Shown in pieces: positions 54,804-64,000 of a DNA stretch of 64,000 nt. How positions within the stretch are numbered: the first letter of the stretch is position 1; every line of letters begins with the position of its first letter. Both the position numbers and the translations under genes were made by a program. Source of the DNA: Cervus elaphus (lineage: Eukaryota; Chordata; Mammalia; Artiodactyla; Cervidae). A model generated the notes under the pieces. The model did no database searches and was not told the origin of the DNA. It saw only the letters and a program-made list of their open reading frames with translations. The stretch spans positions 8,072,235-8,136,234 of the forward strand of contig NC_057828.1 in the NCBI RefSeq assembly GCF_910594005.1, given 5' to 3'.

Positions 54804-57800
54804 TTAGGGGCTCCTTTTTAGGGGATGAGGGTATTGGTGTTCCTGATTAAGGTGTTTTGGTTGCTTGGAATCTGAGTTGGGCCATCATCAGTTGATGATT
54901 TTATTGGGAGAGGCCTGGAGGAGCCAAGCTCCAGGACTTCTGGAGGCGGACTAAATCCCTGGAGTTGAATGAAACCCCTGGATGTCCTGGGGCTGGGGGA
55001 GGTCCCCCTCCCCACCCACAGAGCCCGGGGATATGTGGCTTCTGTGCCCGGAGGAAGGTCAGGGCGTCAGCCTCTGCGTCTGAGTTCTTTCATGATTCCC
55101 GAGTGGCCCTTCTGTGCCCTGGTGCAGGACGCGCCTGGTGGTTTGATGTCTGCGGCACAGGATTCGTACTTTACTGCCCGCTCCTCCTCTGCTTCAGGCC
55201 TTCTCCAGGCTCCTGTGGAGGCTCTTCTTTCCGCTCTGCTGCACCTTTCTCGTAGCTGCCGTGACCTGGGCAGAGCTGCTCTTCATGTCTGAAGAGGCGT
55301 CAGCTACTCTTGGTCATGATGAAAGGCTCAGGGACCCGTCTTGAAGGGACCCACAATTTATAGCTTAGAGCTCACCACACTCCCTGTTCCTCTTTCTTGA
55401 CCTTTTCCACCTCACCGAGGCAGAGGCTGGGCCGTTCTGGAAAGGTTCAGCCACACATCCAAGATCTTATCTGGTGTCAGCATCAGAGCCATGTCTTGGG
55501 ACCCAGTTCCCCGGGACCTTCTCTGGGTCTGGGTTCCTGTGTTGTTTGGTTGCTGGAGGGAATGTGGGGACTGTGGACCTCGCAGTGCCAACCTCAGTCT
55601 CCATTAACCAGTCACTGGGCTCTTTCTTCATCAGGTGGCTTCGAAATGGGGATGCTGGTAAGGAGATAAGGTCATGCTGCCGAGCATCTTGATGTGTACC
55701 AGATATGAAACCCAAATCAGATTTTGTATCTTTTCTAGTTTTTCGGGAAATACTGATACTTTGTGTTTTAAGATATGTATGGATACAAATACCTAGGGAT
55801 GACCCTATTACCATGGGTTATGTGCTAGATTAGAAAGAAAAGAGAAAGAAAGATCGATCTAGTGTTGGTGCCCTGCTAAACTAGTTGCGTGATGTTGAAT
55901 AGGTTAGTTAGGCTTCCCAGGCCTCAGGGTACATGTTGGAGGGTCAGGCTACCGGTGGCTCCTGGGCACAGCAGTGCGGGGTAGGCGGGCCGTGCTGGAG
56001 GAAAGAGGCAGGAGAGCTGGCTGCCGTGCTCCACATCTGACCATCAGCAGTACCATCTAGCGTGGATGCCCTTTTGACAGGCTCCCTGCTGGGTTCCAGG
56101 GCGGCCCCGTCCAGTTAATTAATAACCATCACGGACCAGCTGTTCCTTCCCTCGTGTGGGGACTTGGTCTGTGTTCCAGCCAGAGCCTCAGCGGAGAGGA
56201 TGGGCTTTGTAACTCCGTGGGCTGTGAATCCTCTCCTTCCTTAGAAATCGGAAGAACCAGTGCTTTGTGGCTCTGGGTAGAGCCGGGAACCCTCCCTCTG
56301 AACCTCCTTCCCGTCCGACGCTGTGGGGCCTGACGTGGCCACTGAGGTCGGCCTTGCCCTGCAGTTGGCAGGCTCTGCCGTGATGTGTGTCTGCGTCTAT
56401 CCAGATGGGCACCTTCTAGTTCACCTGAAGGGATGGTGTGGGTTTGGGGCTGTTCCGAGCTGAGAACTGGGAACTGACTCCCAGAGCTGATGGGAAGTTA
56501 GGGTACATACCAGGTACGCCTGGATACCCCTTCTTACCCGTGGGAATGTCAGGGGCTGAGGAGGCAACCGGAGAGGGAGATGCCTGGTGATAGGCGCTTT
56601 CTCTTCGCTTCTTCCAGCCCGCTCAGGGCTACTGCAGTGGTTTCAGCCCTGAAGTTTGGACCAGGGTCCTCGGTGCCAGGCCAGGCGATTCGGCTGAAGG
56701 AAGGGAAGACTCAGCGCCAAGGGGGCTACGGTTGTGCTCAGCCTCTGGCAGTGTAGAGTTCTCGAGGGTCTCTCTTCTCTGACCTGGTAAACACCTTTGT
56801 GTGCTATCTGGCAGGGAGGAGAGGCTGGGACGTGGCCCCAAGGTCACCCTTTATCGGAAGTGATGTTCCCTTCTAGGACCAGCCAGGCTGTGTGTGTTCC
56901 GCCCGGAACCTGAGCTGTCCAGAAGGGTCATATGAAAGGGCACCTTCCTCTTGAGGGATGTTTGCAGGGCCCTCCATGGTCAGTGGCCTTCTAGCACTCT
57001 TGCTGGGAGGTGACAAGCGGTGAGCAAAGGCAGAAGCCTTTTCTGTCTCAGAGAAGATGACGGGAACATCTCTGGGTGGCTTATCTCTGGGGTGGTTCTT
57101 TCGAACGTGAAACAAAAGCAAAATCTCTCTAGTCCCAGGTACGGGGACCTGGGAGGGGACCTCTTGATGCGCCCCCACCAGCTCCTACCCCCTCAGGTTC
57201 CTGGGGGGCTCCTCCCCGCTTCCCCCAACATCCCCCCCCCGCCCCAACCCAGGCAGGTCATCGAGTTGACCGCTTTGCTGCCATTTTGATTCTTCATGTT
57301 GTCGTGAGGCTCCCAGCCAGCACTGGATGTTTGTCACCTGGCGTCCCGCCTGGGGCCCAGAACTGTCACTCAGCCCCTCTTGTCTCAGCCGCTAAAAATA
57401 AACCTGCCCTGCTGCCGTCTCCCATCACAGCTCGGCCCGCCGCCGGCCCAGGTCCTCCTGCCGCACCGCCGAGCTGTTTCTCACACTCACTGGTACCCCC
57501 TCCCCATTCGCTCCCTTCTTCCAGCCCGAGCTTGGTGGGTGGCTCGGGCCAGCCGTCTTTTCCAAGTGCCGAGAGTGAGCTGCGGATGCTGGTCTCCAGG
57601 TGTTGAGATATGTGTCCGGAGGCTCTGTGGGGCCAGGGGGAGGGTTCGTCAGCCGGGGCAGGGGCTGAGGCGCCGTGTGCCGGCCTCCACCTCCGCCTTC
57701 CTCCAGCCCTGTCTCAGGGGGCTTCCCTGGGTGGGGTGGTGCAGAGACCAGGGCAGCTGCCAGGCCCTCACCCCAGCCGCCCTGGCACTGAGCAGCTACC

Positions 57801-59594
57801 TGCCCCTGCAGGGCTTGGCAGCCCGGGGCTTCGGGTTACCGCATCCACAGTGTGACCTCATCCCCTTGGCTTCCAAGAACAGCCTCTGTCTTGAGTCAGG
57901 CACGCCCCCCCGGCCTCCCCCTGGGCCACCTGCAGGCTGTCACCGAGAGCTGGGTCTCTCTTCCCTCCTGACTGGGGGGCAGGGGTCTTGGTGATCGGCG
58001 TCTCTTGAGGCCCACCGAGGCCCCCTCTTCTGCTGCTGCCCGTGGGTCCTGGTACCCCGGTACCATAGAACTGCGTGAGAACATGGGCTCAGGTAGCTGA
58101 CATTCCTGGTTACAGGATAGATGCTGGGCAGAGTGTTCTCTTTAGCTGGCTTCAACATTTTCTCCTTTTTCCAAATCCCTGGAGGGTGTCGGTACTGACC
58201 CCATCGGACAGGGGGCTTCTGTGTCTGTTTTCTGGTGTGGGGGCTTATTTGGGAGAAGGGGTGCCTTGGGGACCCTCCGCCTGCAGCTGGAGTCCGATCC
58301 CGAACCTGTCTCCGTGACCGCCTGCTCCTGGCTGTCCTCTGGGGCCAGGTTTGCTCCGCAGGGAGGGATTTCTCTGCCAAGGCCCACTGGCCTCTGGAGG
58401 GGAGGAGCTGGGTGTAGATTGCTAAGGGTTTATTTTTAACCCTGACAGGAGTCCCTGTCCTTGGGGGAGCCGTGCCCTCCCTCTCCTCCCCCGATCCTGG
58501 GCCTCCGGGCCTGGCTTCTGTAATTCTTAGAGGAAGATGAGGAAGAATTTTAAAGGCAGGCTTCCAGGAGCCTTAGGTGAGGGAGGTCTTTCCGAGGGAA
58601 GAATCTGTAGATTGCTTGTCCTGTCTGATTTCTGCAGAGTTCAAAGGGTGGAGGGTGAGGGGGGGAGGAAGACGGGGAGTCCAGGGCACTTAAAGCCACG
58701 TGTATGGAACTCAGAGCACCTGAGGAATGCAGGTGGACGGGGGAAGAGCTCGTGTGCCCTGGAGCTTGCTGCAGTCCGGCCGTGAAGAGCGAGGCCGTCT
58801 GTATCTTTTCTGTGCTTCGCTCCTCACAGGCGCCCGGCTCTGAGGAAGGGCATCACCTCTCAGGCTTACGGAAGCATCGTTTTGTTCCTCCCCTTGGCTG
58901 CCGCTCCCCAGCACCGTATCCCTCCTGCTGGACCCCAGCGGGGCCCTCAGGACTCCTGCCTCTGTGTGCCGCCCCCGTGGCCCTCAGCCACCGGTGCTCT
59001 CAGGGAGGAGGAGGGACCGCGAACGCCCTTTGCCTGTGCTCAGCTCTGCTGCTGTCACGGGCACGTTTGGTTTCCTTGCTTTAGATGTTTAAAAGGAAAA
59101 TAAAAATGAGTTTGAGGTGTAGTTAGAGGGCTGGCCGTGGAATGAAGTCTTGGCCCCTCGGTTCCTTTTGGCGTGCGTGGGGATTAGTTTGCCTGAAGCA
59201 CAGCTCTGATCGTGTCAATTCCCGGCTTAAACGGTGGATTCGTTTTGACTGGAGACCTCAGGAGGTTTCCACATCCTTCTCAGATCTGACCTCAGTCTGT
59301 TTTTTTCTGAATGTATGCTGCGCTTCAGCCTCAGGGACGTATGTCTCCTGTTTGGTCATGGGACCCTGCTTTCCAGCCCCCGCTCCTTTACCCAGGGTCT
59401 GTCTCCCGCTGGTCCTGGCCGTCCTGGCCCCCGCCTCGCCCCAGCCCTTGTCTGGGTCTGCCTCTTCTGCCCTGTGCACGCGCTGCTCCTTCCTTTCTGA
59501 CCCCTCTCAGGCCAGAAGCAGGTCTTCCCGTTCCTCCCCGGCACACTTGCCAAGACCCTCTTACCTTTTCTTTCCGGTTTTAAGTGTAATTCTC

Positions 59595-59690
59595 CATGTG
59601 CAAAGTGTAGATGTTGGATTGTAAGTTCCTTGAAGATCTACATCTCCATTATTTTCGTATTCTCTTATTTCTACATAGTGACTGTACACC
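59595..59690 (+). mobile_element. L2 LINE fragment
   Basis: TGTAGATGTTGGATTGTAAG and TTCCTTGAAGATCTACATCT follow the L2 3' region. Ancient. Confidence 0.45.
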
Positions 59691-61194
59691 ATCATTAAAA
59701 AAGTCTCAGAGTGTTTTGGCTTTGTACATTATGCCCAGCTGCCTCACGGAGATGTGATTACTGAGGAATAGCAGATGCTGCCTATGCAGGTGTAACGTGC
59801 TAGTGGTGGTCCTCAGGGTTGCAGGGGGTGACTGGGTGAGGGACAGGGTTGGCCTGGACTCTGAGAATGAGTTGGGGCTCTAGTGAGGGTCTCCCTAAGG
59901 GTCTCTCCCCGCTCTCCCTCCTGTCTGCTAACAGGCCATTGAGGACAGCCTTCTGGGACGTCTTCCCCTCACCCACTGGGGTCTGCTGACTCAAGCTGGA
60001 GCCTAGTGTTTCTGCTAACAGAGTTCTCTTTCTTGTAAGGGCCCTGACCACAGTTTCCCATTGATGCCTCTCCTCCTTGTTTCAGAGCTCCTCCGTTTCC
60101 TGTTGCGCTGTGGAGATGACCCTCCTGCCCTTTGGAGACCTTTAGCTGAGGGAGGGACAGGTGTGGAGCTTGCCAGCTCCCCCACAGTTCCTGGCGTCTT
60201 CGAGTCAGCCCCGGATGCACAGAGACACCTGGATGCAGTCCGAGGTGGTCTCCTGTCTCCTGGTCTCGCCCTGTGTGTTGCAAGGGGACCAGCATTGGGC
60301 ACCATGCTGCCGGGACTGGGGTTAGAGGTTTGAACCTCAGGGAACCCCTGAGTTCCAGGCAAGCAGAAAAGAGCCCGCCTGGCCTCTGCGGCACCCACCT
60401 GGCCGTGTGGGTCTCGGCAAGTTCTTAAGCCTGTCAGGGCCTCACTTAGCTTCTTCATCGTAAATCCAGGCGCTCCTGTACTGGGGGTCTGTCTTCGTCA
60501 CTGCTGCTAACGCCCCTCTGCTGGGAAAGAGGTGGTCAGCCCAGGCTCCAGGGATTGGGAGCCACCCTCTCTGCCCTCACGTTCTGCAGGCCAGTGGTCC
60601 TTCATCCCTCCCTGGGCTGTAATAGTTTTATTCATTCAGCCGTTCTGCTTATGTTTGTAAATGTGAATTCTCTCTGTGCCTGCCTCCTGTCTTCCCTGCT
60701 GAGTGGCCATTAGGAGGCCCAGATGGCAGGATTAGCCTGGAGGGGCCACCACTCCGGGTCATCCTCTTGGGTTTAGACTCTTTTAATACCTCTGCTATGT
60801 GAGAAGAGAGGGGTTTAGAACAAGGAGGGTTGACTCTTTTTTAGCAACTTAGACTGGACCCCTTCCTTTCTAAGTGGAATTTGCCCCAGGGTACCTTCTA
60901 GTCCTCTGAGATCCAAAGCAACTCACTACTCAAGAAAATGAGCACTGCCAAGGGTGACTTTTGCCATCCCGCTAAGGATAGATCAGAACAGAAGAATGAG
61001 TGATACATACAACAGTATTCTGTCTCCTTCAGATCACTGTCCAAAGCTTAGCAACACTGTGAAGGTTTTCCAGATTAATAGCAAGTCTTTTATGGAGCAG
61101 ATATTATGTATCAGGCATTGTATTAAGTGTTTCACTTACATTCTGGTTAATCCTTAATATTGCAAAGTAGGAGTCCCTGTTTTACAGAAGAGGA

Positions 61195-61560
61195 AACATG
61201 TTCAGAATCATTCAGTCCTTAGCAGTTATTTACTGAGCACTTACTAAATGCTAAGTGTTATTTCAGGCTCTAGGGATACCTCAGTGTACCAAAAAGACCA
61301 AAGGGAAAAAAAGAGACAAAATCCTGCTTGTGTGGAGCTTGCATTCTGGCATGGGGAGACAGACAAAATACAGTGAGATAAATGACACGGCTTGTCAGAT
61401 GGCAGTAAGGAGAAAAAAAGGAGGGGAGGAGACCCTGGAATGCTGGGAATGCGTGTGTGGTGTTGAAATTTCAAATATGGGCTCAGAGAAGGCTTCACTG
61501 CAAAAGTGACATTTGAGTGAGTCCTAGAAATATTTGGGGGAGAGGAAGACAGAAGGAATA
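61195..61560 (-). mobile_element. L2 LINE fragment, antisense
   Basis: TACTGAGCACTTACTAAATG, TGTGGAGCTTGCATTCTGGC, GGGGAGACAGACAAAATACA and GCTCAGAGAAGGCTTCACTG match the order of reversed L2 3' sequence. A second similar scrap lies at 61690-61790. Confidence 0.6.
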
Positions 61561-63083
61561 CAAGTGTGGAGCCCTGAGGCTACTAATGCTGGGTGCGTCT
61601 GGCCTTCAGACCTGGCTCTGTAGAGCTTCTAGTACTGCCTTAATAGTTCTCCCCTGACTCCACTGTGATTCAGTACTTAGTTGATTCAGCTTTGTTTCTT
61701 CATCAAATGTTTATGGAATGCTTATTGTGTGAAAACTGCTACAGTGATCAGACGGGAGCCCCGCCTTTGGGAACTTAGAGTCTAGAGGAGGAGCGGACGC
61801 CTACGTGTATAAAGGTGTGCGGATAGCCTGACCCTGCACTCTACTGTGCCCGTTCACAGGTATTCCCTCTCGATGCTCTCCAACAGAAGCAGTGCCTCCA
61901 GGTGGTGCGATTCCAGGTTTTACACAGAAGAGGTTCAGGGAGCTGGCTGGGGGGAGAGTGGTAGGATCCGAGCCTCAAAGGAAACAGAGTCGGGTGGGCT
62001 CCTCCAGGACGGGGGCAGGGTGGGGGGGGTGGTCCTCTGTGCCTGGTGCGGACTCACACCTGTGACCCTCCCAGGGACCAGTGCACACAGGCAGCGGGGC
62101 AGCAGGAGGGCGAATGCGAAGCTGCAGGCGGGACTCCCCTGGGGCTCCCATCTTCCGCTGGCCGAGGTCTCCCCTGGGCTGTTTCTGTAACAGGAGGTGC
62201 TTGGGATCACGCTGGTCGGCCATCCACGGAGCTGGGGGGACGGGGTGATGAGAACCGGCTGCCGTCCTCTGGGCCCTCACAGGGCTCCTCCCTTCCCCGG
62301 AGGAGTCACGTCCTTCCTGCGGGGGTCTCCGGGTGGACCGGGGTGCCGGGAGGCTCTCTGTGCCCTTGGTCTGGCCGCCTTGCCTCCTGCCTCTCGGGCG
62401 CTGGGCGAGCGGAAGTCCGGGCCCAGGATGGAACAGGCCGTTGGTGCGGATGGGAAAGTGAAGCAATGGTCTCGGTCGCGTCTTCCTGAGCATGTGCTGT
62501 GGCAAAGGAAGTTGCAACATCTTTTTTCCTTTCTTTCTTTTTATAGAACAAGAAGGGAAAAAAAAAACAGTCTTCCAGTAAACTTCAGAAAAAGATCTAG
62601 CCTTTGCTGGATGGTTCTCCCCTCCCCCACAGTGCTTTTTTAGTATGTGGTCTTTCCCCCATCCTGCCTCCTCCCTCCATCCCTGCCGGCCTCCCTCTTC
62701 TCTGAGGGCCCCTATCCCTGAAGCGGAATAAGTACCTCTCCCAAGAGGAGACAGTCAGCAACTTGGTCTGCGGGAGCCTTGAGGGAGCGTTATGTCCATT
62801 GTCCTCGCCACATGCTGGGAATTATTTAAATACGACAGGTGTTTGCAGACGCCCACCTGGCCTCTCTCACTGCAGCTGTGGTCTGTGTTCACTTGGTGCC
62901 CCAGAAGGTTGAGGTGGTACCTGTTTCTTGGCTCAGATAACCACCCCCTTTGATAGAGTATGTCCAGTCAGATGCTGGGGAAAGAGGCCCAAATGTGGGA
63001 GCAAGAAGCAAGATGAAAGATCGCGCATGTGAAGCTGGAGTCCTTGGTCAGGGTGAATCTGGCCTTTGTGCTGCGCCTAGGTG

Positions 63084-63298
63084 GGGCTTTCCAGGTGGGT
63101 CGGTTGTAAAGAATCTGCCTGCCAGTGCCGAAGTTTCAGGTTTGACCTCTGGGTCGGGAAGATCCCCTGGAGAAGGTAATGGCAACCCTTTCCAGTGTTC
63201 TTGCCTGGGAAATCCTATGGACAGAGGAGCCTGGCGGACTACAACCATGGGGTCACAAGGAGCTGGACTCAACTTAGTGATTAAACAGCAGCAGCAGC
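63084..63298 (+). mobile_element. Bov-tA SINE, near full length
   Basis: GGGGCTTTCCAGGTGGGTCG through TATGGACAGAGGAGCCTGGC to TTAAACAGCAGCAGCAGCTG. More diverged than the copies at 35998 and 63433. Confidence 0.88.
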
Positions 63299-63432
63299 TG
63301 TACTTGGACAGGAATCCAGTTGTCTTTTTTAGTATGCAGTTGATTCATATTCCTGATGAAGACTATTGAGGTCTGAAAAAGTAGTGCAACTTTTTTTTGG
63401 TGAGGTTTATTTTTTCTCCCTTGGATTTCTGT

Positions 63433-63753
63433 GGGGCTTCCCTGATAGCTCAGATGCGAAAGTATCTGCCTGCAATGCAGAAGACCCCAGTTCAGTTCCT
63501 GGGTCAGGAAGATCCTCTGGAGAACCGATAGGCTTCCCACTCCAGTATTCTTGGGCTTTCCTTGTGGCTCAGCCGGTAAAGAATCTGCCTGCAAAGTGGG
63601 AGACCTGGGCTCAATCCCTGGGTTGGGAAGATCCCCTGGAGAAGGGAAGGGCTCCAGTGTTCTGGCCTGGAGAATTCCACAGTCCACGGGGTCACGAAGA
63701 GGTGGATGTGACTGAGTCGGACACGACTGAGTGACTGGACTGAACTGAACTGA
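63433..63753 (+). mobile_element. Bov-A2-type dimeric SINE
   Basis: Two units in tandem joined at CCACTCCAGTATTCTTGGGC (63538), the same layout as the dimer at 28070. It ends in BovB-like GACTGGACTGAACTGAACTG. Confidence 0.87.
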
Positions 63754-64000
63754 GCATGTGTATAGATGCCCAATATCTACACTCCAGGTATACTATCCTG
63801 TATACCTATGGTATACTGCAGATACACTACAGGATATCTATACTCTAGAACGGCCAAAAAGTTCCAGCTTCGTACAGCTGCGGGACGTTCCAGGTCCTCC
63901 CTGAGCCCGGGGTCCGCTTGCTCTGGGGGCGCTGGGGGCTTGCGCGGCCGGTAGGCCCCGATGTCTTGGACGGGGTGATGGCTGCTAGTGTTAATTGCTC
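63754..64000. other. End of window, within MAPKAPK2 intron 1
   Basis: A short TATAC-rich patch (63780-63850) with 9-bp inverted arms TATCCTGTA (63794-63802) and TACAGGATA (63828-63836), then GC-rich unique sequence. Nothing else is recognised. Confidence 0.5.

Larger units (their letters stand above)
49834..64000 (+). other. MAPKAPK2: MAPKAPK2 intron 1 (5' part)
   Basis: At least 14.2 kb, no second exon in the window; a long first intron is expected for this gene. It is CpG-rich to about 50450, then ordinary sequence. It holds a MIR-like piece (52495-52615), an old DNA-transposon-like repeat (53667-53845), a CHR SINE, L2 pieces and Bov SINEs, all listed separately. Overlapping open frames at 57286-58439, 58882-59624, 60015-60458 and 61846-62643 on both strands are GC-driven and match no protein I know. 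C-run at 57232-57241. Confidence 0.85.

Noticed and set aside
57380..57994. 204-codon plus-strand frame in MAPKAPK2 intron 1
   Set aside because: Pro/Leu/Ser-rich, with overlapping frames on both strands and no recognisable domain. No exon-like splice sites frame it.
1..64000. CRISPR arrays, phage, insertion sequences, operons or riboswitches
   Set aside because: The window is vertebrate nuclear DNA with introns and ruminant retroelements. The regular repeats seen are microsatellites, minisatellites or SINE/LINE copies.

Overview
This window is nuclear DNA from a ruminant, most likely a bovid. The repeats show this: RTE-type BovB LINEs, Bov-tA/Bov-A2 SINEs built on BovB tails, and cetartiodactyl CHR-type tRNA SINEs occur throughout. 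Two genes are recognisable, both on the plus strand: DYRK3 (complete coding region) and MAPKAPK2 (first coding exon and the start of intron 1). Human chromosome 1q32.1 has the same order (EIF2D-DYRK3-MAPKAPK2-IL10), so this is the orthologous segment. I cannot tell cattle, sheep, goat or buffalo apart by reading.

Layout. 1-3270 is intergenic DNA upstream of DYRK3, with a BovB tail and a Bov-tA SINE. 3270-4010 is a CpG-rich promoter that contains the DYRK3 start codon (3771). DYRK3 coding exons are 3771-3847, 5885-5996 and 11522-13096, giving 587 codons plus stop, with a 3' UTR that may reach about 14200. 14200-48800 is intergenic and I see no protein gene in it. It holds many LINE/SINE insertions, a U6 snRNA retrocopy with target-site duplications (19400-19548), a four-deep nest of transposons (36605-41210), and a motif cluster that could be a blood-cell enhancer (32933-33100). 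48798-49536 is the MAPKAPK2 promoter region, including a 39-bp tandem repeat split by a BovB fragment. The MAPKAPK2 start codon is at 49537 and exon 1 ends at 49833. 49834-64000 is intron 1, which runs off the window.

Both genes encode stress-signalling Ser/Thr kinases. DYRK3 is a dual-specificity kinase that dissolves stress granules and other condensates. MAPKAPK2 (MK2) acts downstream of p38 and stabilises inflammatory mRNAs. They are separate transcription units with their own CpG promoters; nothing here shows shared regulation, though the space between them could hold elements for either.

I found no previously undescribed biological system. The points most worth checking are the N-terminus of MK2 (12-alanine tract, no threonine before the kinase domain), the interrupted minisatellite and duplicated promoter element at MAPKAPK2, the transposon nest, and the U6 retrocopy. 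Repeat family names come from reading against remembered consensus sequences, not from a database search.
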